DNA of 64,000 nt from Terriglobia bacterium (lineage in GTDB: Bacteria; Acidobacteriota; Terriglobia; JAIQFV01): NCBI GenBank assembly GCA_028716525.1, contig JAQUPQ010000005.1:62001-126000 (forward strand). Reading direction: 5' to 3'. The notes beneath the pieces were generated by a model. The model was given only the letters and a program-made list of their open reading frames with translations. It ran no database searches and was not told where the DNA came from. Below, piece after piece: positions 36,371 through 43,850 of the stretch. Each line of letters begins with the position of its first letter. The first letter of the stretch is position 1. A program made the translations under genes and the position numbers.

Positions 36371-36623
36371 CAAGGTGAATCCCCAAAAGCGCTTCGATTC
36401 TTCGCAGGCGCATTTCGTGATCGAGCGCCACCGCCACCTGGATGCCGTCCATGGCATGCGCCGGAAATTGATAGGTGCACGCCTGAATGTACAAACGGAC
36501 GCGCTGAAACATCAGCTCGAGCTGTTCCCGTTCTTCGCGGCGAAGGGCGCGGCCGAAGGTGCGCTCCCAGCGTTCCAATTCCTGTTCAATTAAATCGCGA
36601 AACGTGGCAACGGTTCGTCCCAT
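36300..36623 (-). CDS. Small protein of the polymerase operon, unknown
   Basis: A 107-residue protein rich in Arg/Glu/Leu, probably helical (FRDLIEQELERWERTFGR, REEREQLELMFQRVRLYI). Its ATG lies three bases after the RecA-like stop, with GAGGTGA as ribosome site. Its 3' end overlaps the predicted polymerase start by about 70 bases in another frame, so either the polymerase starts later or the genes truly overlap. Not assigned to a family; it may be a polymerase accessory. Confidence 0.7.
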   Translation of the reverse strand: MGRTVATFRDLIEQELERWERTFGRALRREEREQLELMFQRVRLYIQACTYQFPAHAMDGIQVAVALDHEMRLRRIEALLGIHLDAAWMAPRSLPDASRDGAVVDHL

Positions 36624-36626
36624 AAA

Positions 36627-37283
36627 TCACCTCGTCACATGACGTTCGACCGGCCGAAGCGGGCGCGGCAAATCCGGCGCGTCCCCGGGCGCCTGCAGAC
36701 GCCATTGAATGTGGCCCTCGAGGTCGGCCGCACATTTCCGCCGTTCCGCTGCCAGGGCCCGAACTCGAAGAAGAAACGGCCGACGGGCCGGCAGCGGCGA
36801 AAAACTTTCGGCCGAAGAAAACAGCGCCGCCGTCAAAGGCCGCTCTCCCTGCTGAAGCTCGTCGAGATGCTCCAGCGCCTGGTCGAAAGCCGCGCGCGCC
36901 GGCTCGTCGCGCACGTCTTCATCAAAATAAAGCTCCGGCAGAGCGGTAATCATGAGCACCTGCGCCGGAAAGGTTTCCAGAAAACGGGGAACGCGGGCGA
37001 TGAGTTCGGTCAGCTGAAAACAGGTGAAGGCCCGGGCAATTTCGATTTCCCGATTGAGCTGTTCAAAACCAATTCCACGCTGTTCGCCCAAGCGCTTCAT
37101 CAAACGCGGATCGACGGCATTGGCCCCGTCCAGAAACAGAATTTTTTTGCCCTCTTGAATCAGCCCGGGCAGGAAATAATGACTGAGGCGGGCCGTCGTC
37201 CGCTCCCCTTCAAAGAGAATCAGTCCGCGGGCCGGCAGGCTCCACGGCTTACTTTCAGCTTTCGATACCTCGACGCTCGTCAT
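36627..37283 (-). CDS. RecA-like protein lacking a Walker A motif
   Basis: About 218 residues with RecA-core-like order: ARGLILFEGERTTARLSHYFL in the P-loop position, KILFLDGANAVDPRLM as a Walker B-like strand, AQVLMITALPELYFDE, and a C-terminal arginine-rich tail. The P-loop reads GERTTARLSHY instead of GxxxxGK(T/S), so ATP binding is doubtful. GGAGGAG supports the start (ATG 37283, or GTG 37286). It heads a tight operon with the small protein and the divergent polymerase, and is divergent from the SAM-riboswitch unit. Compare ImuA-type proteins, which are RecA-like partners of translesion polymerases. Confidence 0.72.
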   Translation of the reverse strand: MTSVEVSKAESKPWSLPARGLILFEGERTTARLSHYFLPGLIQEGKKILFLDGANAVDPRLMKRLGEQRGIGFEQLNREIEIARAFTCFQLTELIARVPRFLETFPAQVLMITALPELYFDEDVRDEPARAAFDQALEHLDELQQGERPLTAALFSSAESFSPLPARRPFLLRVRALAAERRKCAADLEGHIQWRLQAPGDAPDLPRPLRPVERHVTR

Positions 37284-37424
37284 CACTCCTCCACCGTTTC
37301 AGCAAAAAATCATCATAGGCGAATAAAAAGCGAAAGTCAAGCAAAGCAAAAATGTGTCTCCGGGGGGCGTTTCCTGTTGACATCCGCGATACTGAAGTTG
37401 TAAGGTGACGCTTCTTTTGGCGCG

Positions 37425-37480
37425 ACGTGGTGATTTAAAGCAAATTGCTCCACGTTAAACATGTGCTAAACCGCTCAGGG
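37425..37480 (+). ncRNA. SAM-II-type riboswitch aptamer, first of two
   Basis: Stem P1 ACGTGG (37425-37430) pairs with CCACGT (37450-37455). The loop carries TGATTT...TTGC, and downstream TAAA and GCTAAA (37465-37470) fill the pseudoknot positions. These elements occur in the same order as in the known SAM-II fold (TGATTT, TTGC, TAAA, GCTAAA). A -35-like TTGACA lies at 37377-37382; the best -10 is weak (TTGTAA, 37398-37403), which would start RNA about 15 bases before P1. An intrinsic terminator follows at 37488. SAM-II senses S-adenosylmethionine and normally controls methionine genes. Confidence 0.85.
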
Positions 37481-37487
37481 ATTTTTC

Positions 37488-37525
37488 AAGCCTTGCGCAG
37501 ATTGGCGCAAGGCTTTTCTGTTTTT
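37488..37525 (+). terminator. Intrinsic terminator after the first SAM-II-type aptamer
   Basis: AAGCCTTGCGC (37488-37498) pairs with GCGCAAGGCTT (37505-37515), an 11-bp perfect stem, followed by TTCTGTTTTT. Its place directly after the aptamer suggests transcription attenuation. I do not see an obvious antiterminator. Confidence 0.88.
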
Positions 37526-37545
37526 AGGGCTCTTTGATAACGGCT

Positions 37546-37600
37546 CGGGTGGCGATTTAGGCAACTTGCTCCACCATAAAAACAGCTAAACAGCAGGGAG
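37546..37600 (+). ncRNA. SAM-II-type riboswitch aptamer, second of two
   Basis: GGTGG (37548-37552) pairs with CCACC (37571-37575). The loop has CGATTTAGGCAACTTGCT, and the 3' part ATAAAAACAGCTAAACAGC. It repeats the layout of the first aptamer with compensatory base changes in P1, as expected for a second functional copy rather than a recent duplication. A second terminator follows at 37609, then the threonine-synthase-like gene. Confidence 0.85.
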
Positions 37601-37608
37601 TGTTTCGA

Positions 37609-37637
37609 AACCCCACGCCGTTTAGCGTGGGGTTTTT
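37609..37637 (+). terminator. Intrinsic terminator after the second SAM-II-type aptamer
   Basis: AACCCCACGC (37609-37618) pairs with GCGTGGGGTT (37625-37634) over a six-base loop and runs into TTTTTC. It lies about 70 bases before the ATG of the next gene and would stop transcription in the leader. Confidence 0.9.
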
Positions 37638-37705
37638 CATTTTGGCCATGAATTTCCGATTGGCCGCCCTGTTGCCAGGATTTTCTACAAAAGGAGAATA
37701 ACCAC

Positions 37706-38986
37706 ATGAGTTTTGTAACGGGGCTGAAATGCCGCGAATGCGGGCAGATTTATCCGCTCCAACCGCAGGGCGGATGTGCCGAATGTTTTGCGCCGCTGGA
37801 AGTGATGTACGACTACGAAGCCATCGGGCGGGCGCTGTCGAGAGAGCGCATTGCCGCGCGGGGGCCTTCCCTGTGGCGTTATCGCGAACTGTTGCCGCTC
37901 GAAAGTGAACCCACGGTCGGGCGCAGCAGCGGCTTTACCCCCTTGGTGCCGGCCGAACGATTGGGCGCCGCGTTGGGGTTGAAGAATCTTTATCTCAAGA
38001 ATGACAGCGTCAATGCCCCGACGCTTTCCTTCAAAGATCGCGTCACGGCCGTGGCCATCAACAAGGCGCTCGAATTTCAATTGGAAGCGGTGGGCTGTGC
38101 CTCCACAGGAAATCTGGCGAATGCCGTGGCCGCACAAGCGGCGACGGCGGGACTTGCGGCCTACATTTTGATTCCGGAGGATCTGGAGTGGAGCAAGATC
38201 ACGGCGACGTCCATCTTCGGCGCCCAGGTGGTGGCCGTGCGGGGAAACTACGACGAAGTTAACCGCCTGTGCACTCAAATCGCCGACCGCTTCCCCATCG
38301 GTTTTGTGAACGTCAACCTGCGCCCTTTTTACGGGGAAGGCTCGCGCACCGTCGGCTACGAAATCGCCGAGCAGCTGGGATGGCGCGCCCCCGACGCCGT
38401 GGTCGTTCCGATGGCCGGCGGATCGCTCGTCACGAAGATTTACAAGGGTCTGTGCGAATTCCAGCGACTGGGTCTGTTGGAGAATGAAGTCCACACGCGG
38501 ATGTACGGGGCGCAAGCGCGCGGCTGCAATCCCATCGTCGAAGCCGTCCAACGGAATTCCCGCGATATTCGTCCGGTCAAACCTCACACCATTGCCAAAT
38601 CGCTGGCCATCGGAAATCCGGCCGACGGCTACTATGCCGCGGGAGTGATCGCGGAGAGCGGCGGCTGGGCCGAGGATGTGAGCGACGACGAGATTCGAGC
38701 CGGCATCCGCTTGTTGGCATCCACGGAAGGCATTTTCACGGAGACCGCCGGCGGCGTCACCGTAGCCGTGACTAAAAAACTGGTGGAGCAACAGCGCCTC
38801 CAACCGCAGGACCTGACCGTGCTGGCCATTACCGGAAATGGACTAAAAACATTGGAAGCGGTTGAGCTGCCCCCGCCACCGGTCATCGAGCCGAGTTTGA
38901 GCGAATTCGAGCGCTTAGCGAAAAGCTTTTCGGGGCCAGCAGGAATTCATTCGACTTCGCGTGCTTCGGCGGCTGCCCAGGCGTAG
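37706..38986 (+). CDS. Threonine synthase homologue, candidate O-phosphohomoserine sulfhydrylase
   Basis: A 426-residue fold-type-II PLP enzyme. An N-terminal zinc ribbon (CRECG ... CAECF, about 9-29) is followed by the PLP lysine in LSFKDR (about 109-114) and the phosphate-binding glycine loops. AAAAGGAGAAT precedes the ATG. By homology it is threonine synthase. Two facts point elsewhere: the leader has two SAM-sensing aptamers with terminators, and the next gene encodes a ThiS/MoaD-like carrier. Both fit an enzyme that replaces the phosphate of O-phosphohomoserine with sulfur to give homocysteine, as CysM/CysO does for O-phosphoserine. This reassignment is inference. Confidence 0.88.
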   Translation: MSFVTGLKCRECGQIYPLQPQGGCAECFAPLEVMYDYEAIGRALSRERIAARGPSLWRYRELLPLESEPTVGRSSGFTPLVPAERLGAALGLKNLYLKNDSVNAPTLSFKDRVTAVAINKALEFQLEAVGCASTGNLANAVAAQAATAGLAAYILIPEDLEWSKITATSIFGAQVVAVRGNYDEVNRLCTQIADRFPIGFVNVNLRPFYGEGSRTVGYEIAEQLGWRAPDAVVVPMAGGSLVTKIYKGLCEFQRLGLLENEVHTRMYGAQARGCNPIVEAVQRNSRDIRPVKPHTIAKSLAIGNPADGYYAAGVIAESGGWAEDVSDDEIRAGIRLLASTEGIFTETAGGVTVAVTKKLVEQQRLQPQDLTVLAITGNGLKTLEAVELPPPPVIEPSLSEFERLAKSFSGPAGIHSTSRASAAAQA

Positions 38987-39022
38987 CCCGAGTTTTTAAA
39001 CAACCTGAGAAAGGAAGAACCC

Positions 39023-39298
39023 ATGAGCCATCGAATCGTTTTGCCCACACCGCTGCGGCGTTTTGCCGGAAATGCGGACAGCATCGACGTGGAAGCGGAG
39101 ACCATCGGGGAAATTATCGAGAGAATTGAGACGCTGCATCCGGGTTTTCGCGATCGCATTTGCGAACCCAACGGAGAATTGCGGCGCTTCATCAATATCT
39201 ATCTGAACGGCGAAGATGTTCGTTTTCTCGAAAAACTGGCCACAAAAATCCCCGCCGGCGCGGAGGTGGCCATTATTCCTGCGATTGCGGGAGGATGA
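39023..39298 (+). CDS. ThiS/MoaD-like ubiquitin-fold sulfur carrier
   Basis: A 91-residue beta-grasp protein: LPTPLRRFAG first strand, IDVEAETIGEIIERIETLHPGFRDRI, INIYLNGEDVRFLEKLATKI, then AEVAIIPAIAGG with the C-terminal Gly-Gly needed for adenylation and thiocarboxylation. AAAGGAAGAACCC precedes the ATG. It lies 36 bases after the threonine-synthase homologue in the same SAM-riboswitch-led unit. It most resembles CysO/HcyS-type carriers in size and context. The activating E1-like enzyme and any JAMM protease are not in the window. Confidence 0.92.
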   Translation: MSHRIVLPTPLRRFAGNADSIDVEAETIGEIIERIETLHPGFRDRICEPNGELRRFINIYLNGEDVRFLEKLATKIPAGAEVAIIPAIAGG

Positions 39299-39362
39299 GC
39301 GAGGAAATACATTTCGCGATTTGGGGATTGCGCGAATTGAAGACATTTGGTTATTTGGATAT

Positions 39363-39408
39363 TGCGCGATTGCGTGATTTGAAAACCGATGACCTAAAGA
39401 AATGCGGT
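39363..39408 (+). repeat. Left arm of a 46-bp inverted repeat flanking the LolA-like gene
   Basis: The 46 bases match, in reverse complement, 40479-40524 on the other side of the 39478-40314 gene without a mismatch that I can see. The surroundings are rich in the words gcgcgat and atttggatatt, so the arms belong to a low-complexity repeat family. Confidence 0.85.
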
Positions 39409-39477
39409 ATGTAATTCGCGCAATCTCAATTCACAATTGGTTTTAATTCGCGCAATATCCAAATCGCGAAATAATCT

Positions 39478-40314
39478 CTACCGCTTGTCCTTCGAATCAA
39501 TCTGGATTTCAAGCTTGTTGCCGCGTTTGCGAATTTCTGCGGCCCGCTCCTCCAAACCGGGCTGGTTGATCTGATAGTTGGAATATTCCAGTTCGGTCGT
39601 GGTTTTTCCAAAGAGAAACACCTGGGCGACGGAATGGTTCCGGACGGGCAGCCAAAATGGCCCGAATTTCTGATACTCATGAGTGAATTCCACTTTGCGC
39701 GTCCAGAAGGAAGGATTCTTGGCGGGACGCCCTTCGATGCGGGTCACCGCCAAGTCCTCAACATCGACCCAAATTTTGGCGTCAAACAGCAACAGATCTT
39801 TTCGCCGCGGCTTGGCATGAAGGATGTATTGTGGCCGTCCGTTAACGGTTTCCTGGCCCAGCCATTCGAACTCATAATTGTCTGAGGTGATCGCCGTCTT
39901 GGGTTTTTCTGCCGGTACGGCATTCTTCTGCTCCGTGTCAATGATCCGGTTAATCACTCCTCGACGCAGGAAGGTCGAACCCGATTGCGATCGTATTTCA
40001 AACAGTTTTTCTCCCGGCGCCAGGAAGATCATGGCGGCACTCTCCTCGGCTACCATGCCGAGCCGCTTGTTCTCCACCTTGTAAACCCGGTCGACCGAAT
40101 AGTTCTTCAGCAGCGCATCACGTTCGCGGGCGTGCTGCTCCATCTGCTGAACCAGCGTTTTCACTTCCGGTGTTGTACGGTCGGCCGCCGTAATAAAAGA
40201 AGTCCAAGAGAACCACAGAAAGACCCAGAGAATCGTTGCCATCGAAAATGGAAAACGATGTGGAGTTATTGAAAAGATGCGGGATAAGCCGGTTTTTTCG
40301 AAATCTGCATTCAT
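39478..40314 (-). CDS. Secreted LolA-like/outer-membrane lipoprotein-sorting-type protein
   Basis: About 278 residues with a late hydrophobic segment (after about 26 residues: TILWVFLWFSWTSFI). A LolA/LppX-like beta-rich domain follows: YRVYKVENKRLGMVAEESAA in outline, FEWLGQETVNGRPQYILHAKPR, KIWVDVEDLAVTRIEGRP, FTHEYQKFGPFWLPVRNHS and TTELEYSNYQI. Such domains carry lipids or lipoproteins through the periplasm. The start is uncertain: ATG 40314 and ATG 40242 (right before the hydrophobic stretch) both lack a good ribosome site. The gene is enclosed by 46-bp inverted repeats. Confidence 0.75.
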   Translation of the reverse strand: MNADFEKTGLSRIFSITPHRFPFSMATILWVFLWFSWTSFITAADRTTPEVKTLVQQMEQHARERDALLKNYSVDRVYKVENKRLGMVAEESAAMIFLAPGEKLFEIRSQSGSTFLRRGVINRIIDTEQKNAVPAEKPKTAITSDNYEFEWLGQETVNGRPQYILHAKPRRKDLLLFDAKIWVDVEDLAVTRIEGRPAKNPSFWTRKVEFTHEYQKFGPFWLPVRNHSVAQVFLFGKTTTELEYSNYQINQPGLEERAAEIRKRGNKLEIQIDSKDKR

Positions 40315-40478
40315 AGCGCGGTCCGTGGTACAACAATTATGGCAGCAAGTCAACCGTAGGCAGCCTGATCAATCTTTCCACCGTGTGACATCTGGATATT
40401 TCAATATTGCGCGATTTGGATATTGGCCAAATAAAAACATTTGGTTATTTGGGTATTGCGCGAATGCGCGATTTACAA

Positions 40479-40524
40479 ACCGCATTTCTTTAGGTCATCG
40501 GTTTTCAAATCACGCAATCGCGCA
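40479..40524 (-). repeat. Right arm of the 46-bp inverted repeat
   Basis: Reverse complement of 39363-39408. The rest of 40315-40653 consists of AT-rich variations on gcgcaat/aaatcgcg words and holds no gene. Confidence 0.85.
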
Positions 40525-40653
40525 TTCTCAAATCACAAATGTTTTTATTTCGCGCAATATCCAAATATCCAAATGATTTTAATTCGCCTAATCTCAAATC
40601 ATCAAATGCCTTTCCTCTGGTATGATGGCGCGCTTGGATGTTTGGAGGTCTAC

Positions 40654-41181
40654 ATGGCTGTCAACCGCTTTGAAGAATACACGCCTGAAATTGGCGCCGA
40701 GACGTATGTTCATCCCAGTGCCGACGTGTTCGGCAACGTGAAGGTGGGAAGGCAATGCTGGATTGGCCCGGGGGCGCGTATCCGGGGCGACTACGGCCGA
40801 ATCATCATCGGCGATTGCACCAGTGTTGAGGACAATGTAGTCATCCACGCCCGGCCCGGCGAGATCTGCACCCTCGGAAACTGGGTGACGCTCGGCCACG
40901 GGTCGGTGATTCACAACGTGGCGCTGATTGACGACTACGCCGTCATCGGCATGGGATCGATTGTCAGCGATTGGGCGCGTGTGGGTCGATGGGCCGTGGT
41001 GGCCGAGGGCGCGGTGGTCCGACAGCGCATGGAAATTCCCAACGAACGCATCGCCGTGGGGGTTCCGGCCAAGATCCTCGAAAAAAGTGTGGATGAAAAC
41101 TACAAAGCAGAATGGAAACGATTCAAGGAAATCTACGTTGATCTAGCGCGCCGTTACCCCGCCGGCTTCCGCCCCCTGTAA
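40654..41181 (+). CDS. Left-handed beta-helix hexapeptide protein, gamma-carbonic-anhydrase-like
   Basis: About 175 residues. Hexapeptide repeats run from VHPSADVFGNVKVG to IGMGSIVSDWARVG, with the metal-site pattern RGDYGRIIIGDCTSVEDNVVIH and TLGHGSVIHNV, two of the three His of gamma-class carbonic anhydrases/PaaY proteins. The third His (GHGSVIHN) is also in place. The start at 40654 is fixed by TTGGAGGTCTAC. It may be a carbonic anhydrase or a thioesterase/acyltransferase relative. It converges with the metallophosphoesterase gene. Confidence 0.87.
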   Translation: MAVNRFEEYTPEIGAETYVHPSADVFGNVKVGRQCWIGPGARIRGDYGRIIIGDCTSVEDNVVIHARPGEICTLGNWVTLGHGSVIHNVALIDDYAVIGMGSIVSDWARVGRWAVVAEGAVVRQRMEIPNERIAVGVPAKILEKSVDENYKAEWKRFKEIYVDLARRYPAGFRPL

Positions 41182-41182
41182 A

Positions 41183-41935
41183 TCACCTTCCAAACGACAG
41201 CCTCTTGATGAGGTAGTCCGGCAAACGAAACTCCCGCATCTTCTTCTGGACCGATTCAATGTCATATTTCACACGCCTCAACTCCAGGCGGCGTGTCCCG
41301 CTATCGTATAATCCGAACGCTGCCCGTGGATCATCGTCGCGGGGCTGTCCGACCGAACCGGGATTGACCAGATAGATCCATCCTTTTTCCAGTTCCATTT
41401 CAATCACCGGGTGCGGTGCTCCCGGCTCGTGAAACGTGCTGACAAACTCTCCCTGCGGACTCAAACTGAACACACACTGATAATGGGTGTGGCCGAAAAA
41501 GGTCAACGGCAGCCGGGCCACATGGAGGTCGTCAAAAGCTTCGGCCGGATCGTAAAGATACTCATCTTCATCGTGAACGGCCCCATGCACCAATTGGAAG
41601 GCTCCCCCTTCCACGGGAAGAGGGCCGTGCGGCAGGTTCAGAAGATACTGGTGTTGATCCGGAGAAAGAATTTTCCGGGTCCAAAGAATCGCCTCCCGGG
41701 CGGTATCGTTGAAGTCGGCGGCATCGTCAAGACCGCACACGGCTTTGTCATGATTCCCACGGACGAGCCGAGCGCCGCAGTGTTGCAGTTTATCGATGAT
41801 TTCTCGAGGATTGGGCCCGTAGCCGACAATATCGCCGCAGCAGAGAATCTCATCAAATTTTCCGGAGGCTGCAGCCAAGACTGCTTCGAGAGCTTCCCAG
41901 TTGGAGTGGATATCGCTGATCACCAGATAACGCAT
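41183..41935 (-). CDS. Calcineurin-like metallophosphoesterase (YfcE/MJ0936-like)
   Basis: This 250-residue protein has all metal motifs of the family: SDIHSN, CCGDIVGYGPNP, VRGNHD, LVHGAVH and FFGHTHY. It lacks a signal peptide, so it is cytoplasmic. Family members hydrolyse phosphodiesters or nucleotides; the substrate is open. The stop lies one base from the stop of the convergent hexapeptide gene. Confidence 0.92.
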   Translation of the reverse strand: MRYLVISDIHSNWEALEAVLAAASGKFDEILCCGDIVGYGPNPREIIDKLQHCGARLVRGNHDKAVCGLDDAADFNDTAREAILWTRKILSPDQHQYLLNLPHGPLPVEGGAFQLVHGAVHDEDEYLYDPAEAFDDLHVARLPLTFFGHTHYQCVFSLSPQGEFVSTFHEPGAPHPVIEMELEKGWIYLVNPGSVGQPRDDDPRAAFGLYDSGTRRLELRRVKYDIESVQKKMREFRLPDYLIKRLSFGR

Positions 41936-42233
41936 GTCGGGCCCAAGCTCACACTGTAACGAAAACGGAGCAGAGAAGCAATTGGCTTACTTTGCTCAGA
42001 TGAAAAATTCTTGCGATTCCATTATGATGAGAAGCGCTGAATCGATTACACGATGGAGAAACGGCACACACTTACCAGAAATTCACCTGTGAGCCTGCTC
42101 ATCGTAACCAGGACGCCGCGGACTGTCGTCCGGTGGCGCAAGATCTTTACACGGGCGCAATCCCCAGGCTCGCCTTTCACGGATGCGATGCACACATCTC
42201 GAGCCCATTCATCGGCAATAATTCGAGGGCCCC

Positions 42234-43610
42234 ATGATCAAATCCATCATTGAACCGTTCAAGATCAAGGTGATCGAACAAATCAAGATGACCAGCCCCC
42301 CGGAACGTCAACGCTATCTCGAGGAGGCCGGTTACAATCCCTTTCTCATCGACGCCGAGAACGTTTTGATCGATCTGCTCACCGACAGCGGCACCGCGGC
42401 CATGAGCGCCGAGCAGTGGGCGGCCATCGCCCAAGGCGATGAAGCCTATGCCGGCAGCCGCAGCTGGATTCGTTTCAAAAATTCCGTTCAGAACATTTTC
42501 GGGTTCAAACATGTCATCCCCACGCATCAAGGCCGTGCCGCGGAGCGCATTCTTTTCAGCTGCATGGTCAAGAATGGAGACGTGGTTCCCAACAATACCC
42601 ACTTCGACACCACCCGGGCCAATATTGAATACCTGGGCGGCGAGGCGGTGGATCTCGTCATTCCCGAAGGAAAACAGCCGGCCACGCTCCATCCCTTCAA
42701 GGGCAACATGGACATCGCGGCTCTGTGCGCCACCATCCAGAAAGCAGGCCGCGACCGCGTTCCCCTGGTGATGTTGACGTTGACCAACAATTCCGGCGGG
42801 GGTCAACCGGTGTCCATGGCCAATATTCGCGCGGTGAGGAAGATTTGTAATGAGCATCAGATTCCGCTTTACATCGATGCCTGCCGCTTTGCCGAGAACG
42901 CCTACTTCATCAAATTGCGGGAGGAAGGATATAAAGCGAAAGCCCCGCTCGACATCGCTCGTGAGATCTTTTCCTATGCCGACGGGTGCACCATGAGCGC
43001 TAAGAAAGACGGACTGGCCAACATCGGCGGCTTTCTCGCCACCAACGACGACACCTTGGCCCAACAAGAAAAAAATCTTTTGATTCTTACGGAAGGATAT
43101 CCCACCTACGGAGGTTTGGCAGGACGCGATCTTGAGGCCATTGCCGTGGGACTCAACGAGGCCTTGCACGAGGATTATTTGAATTATCGCATTGCTTCGA
43201 CCCGCTACCTCGGCGATCACATCACTCGCGAAGGGGTGCCCATTGTTCAACCTCCCGGGGCCCACGCCATTTATATTGACGCCGCAGCATTTCTGCCGCA
43301 CATCCCGAGATACCAGTATCCCGGACAGGCTTTGGTCGCCGAACTCTATTTAGAAGGCGGAATTCGAGCCGTCGAAATCGGGTCGGTCATGTTCGGCAAA
43401 CCCGGACCCCGACCCGGAGAAGAGATTCCTGCCACCATGGAGCTTGTCCGATTGGCGATCCCACGACGCGTCTATACGCAGTCGCACATCGATTATGTTG
43501 TGGAAGCCATCTTGGACGTGTGGTCGCGCCGCGACAAAATCCGCGGTTTGAAGATGGTTTATCAGGCGCCGTTCTTGCGGCACTTTACGGCGAGGTTTGA
43601 ACGGGTGTGA
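42234..43610 (+). CDS. tnaA: Tryptophanase
   Basis: A 458-residue beta-eliminating PLP lyase that splits tryptophan to indole, pyruvate and ammonia. The PLP lysine is in TMSAKKDGLANIGG, with YPTYGGLAGRDLEAIAVGL and AIYIDAAAFLPHIP also characteristic. The C terminus LRHFTARF has the His that marks tryptophanase, where tyrosine phenol-lyase reads LRFFTARF. The ATG follows GAGGGCCCC. No tnaC-type Trp-containing leader peptide is visible upstream. It is monocistronic or co-transcribed with the isocitrate dehydrogenase gene 240 bases on. Confidence 0.93.
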   Translation: MIKSIIEPFKIKVIEQIKMTSPPERQRYLEEAGYNPFLIDAENVLIDLLTDSGTAAMSAEQWAAIAQGDEAYAGSRSWIRFKNSVQNIFGFKHVIPTHQGRAAERILFSCMVKNGDVVPNNTHFDTTRANIEYLGGEAVDLVIPEGKQPATLHPFKGNMDIAALCATIQKAGRDRVPLVMLTLTNNSGGGQPVSMANIRAVRKICNEHQIPLYIDACRFAENAYFIKLREEGYKAKAPLDIAREIFSYADGCTMSAKKDGLANIGGFLATNDDTLAQQEKNLLILTEGYPTYGGLAGRDLEAIAVGLNEALHEDYLNYRIASTRYLGDHITREGVPIVQPPGAHAIYIDAAAFLPHIPRYQYPGQALVAELYLEGGIRAVEIGSVMFGKPGPRPGEEIPATMELVRLAIPRRVYTQSHIDYVVEAILDVWSRRDKIRGLKMVYQAPFLRHFTARFERV

Positions 43611-43850
43611 AGAAAGGAATTAGGTGTCGGGTATCGGGTATCAGAAAACCGCTGTCAGCTTTCAGCTATCAGCTCTAAGCCCCAAGCTGGAAGCAAACAG
43701 GAGACAGATTTACACTACCGTTTCTAATTAAAGAAAATGCCTATTCAGCCGAAGTCCGCTCAGAGAAGTGCTTGATCTTGTGTTATTTTTGATTGCTTAG
43801 AGCTTGGGGCTGATTCTCTTTGCTGAAAGCTGACGGCTGAGAGCTACATC
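43611..43850. repeat. Dispersed 'gtcggg...gctgtcagctttcagc' words between tnaA and the dehydrogenase gene
   Basis: The words TCAGCTTTCAGCTATCAGC and TGAAAGCTGACGGCTGAGAG lie in opposite orientation around 43650-43680 and 43825-43845. They resemble words at 51840-51880 and 63870-63940. No gene is seen. Confidence 0.6.

Noticed and set aside
37486-38803. Minus-strand open frames across the riboswitch and threonine-synthase region
   Set aside because: They are antisense to conserved RNA structures and to a conserved PLP enzyme; no ribosome sites.
42053-42233. TnaC-type leader peptide before tryptophanase
   Set aside because: The short frame at 42053 has no Trp codon in the needed context, and no rut/boxA-like region is evident.
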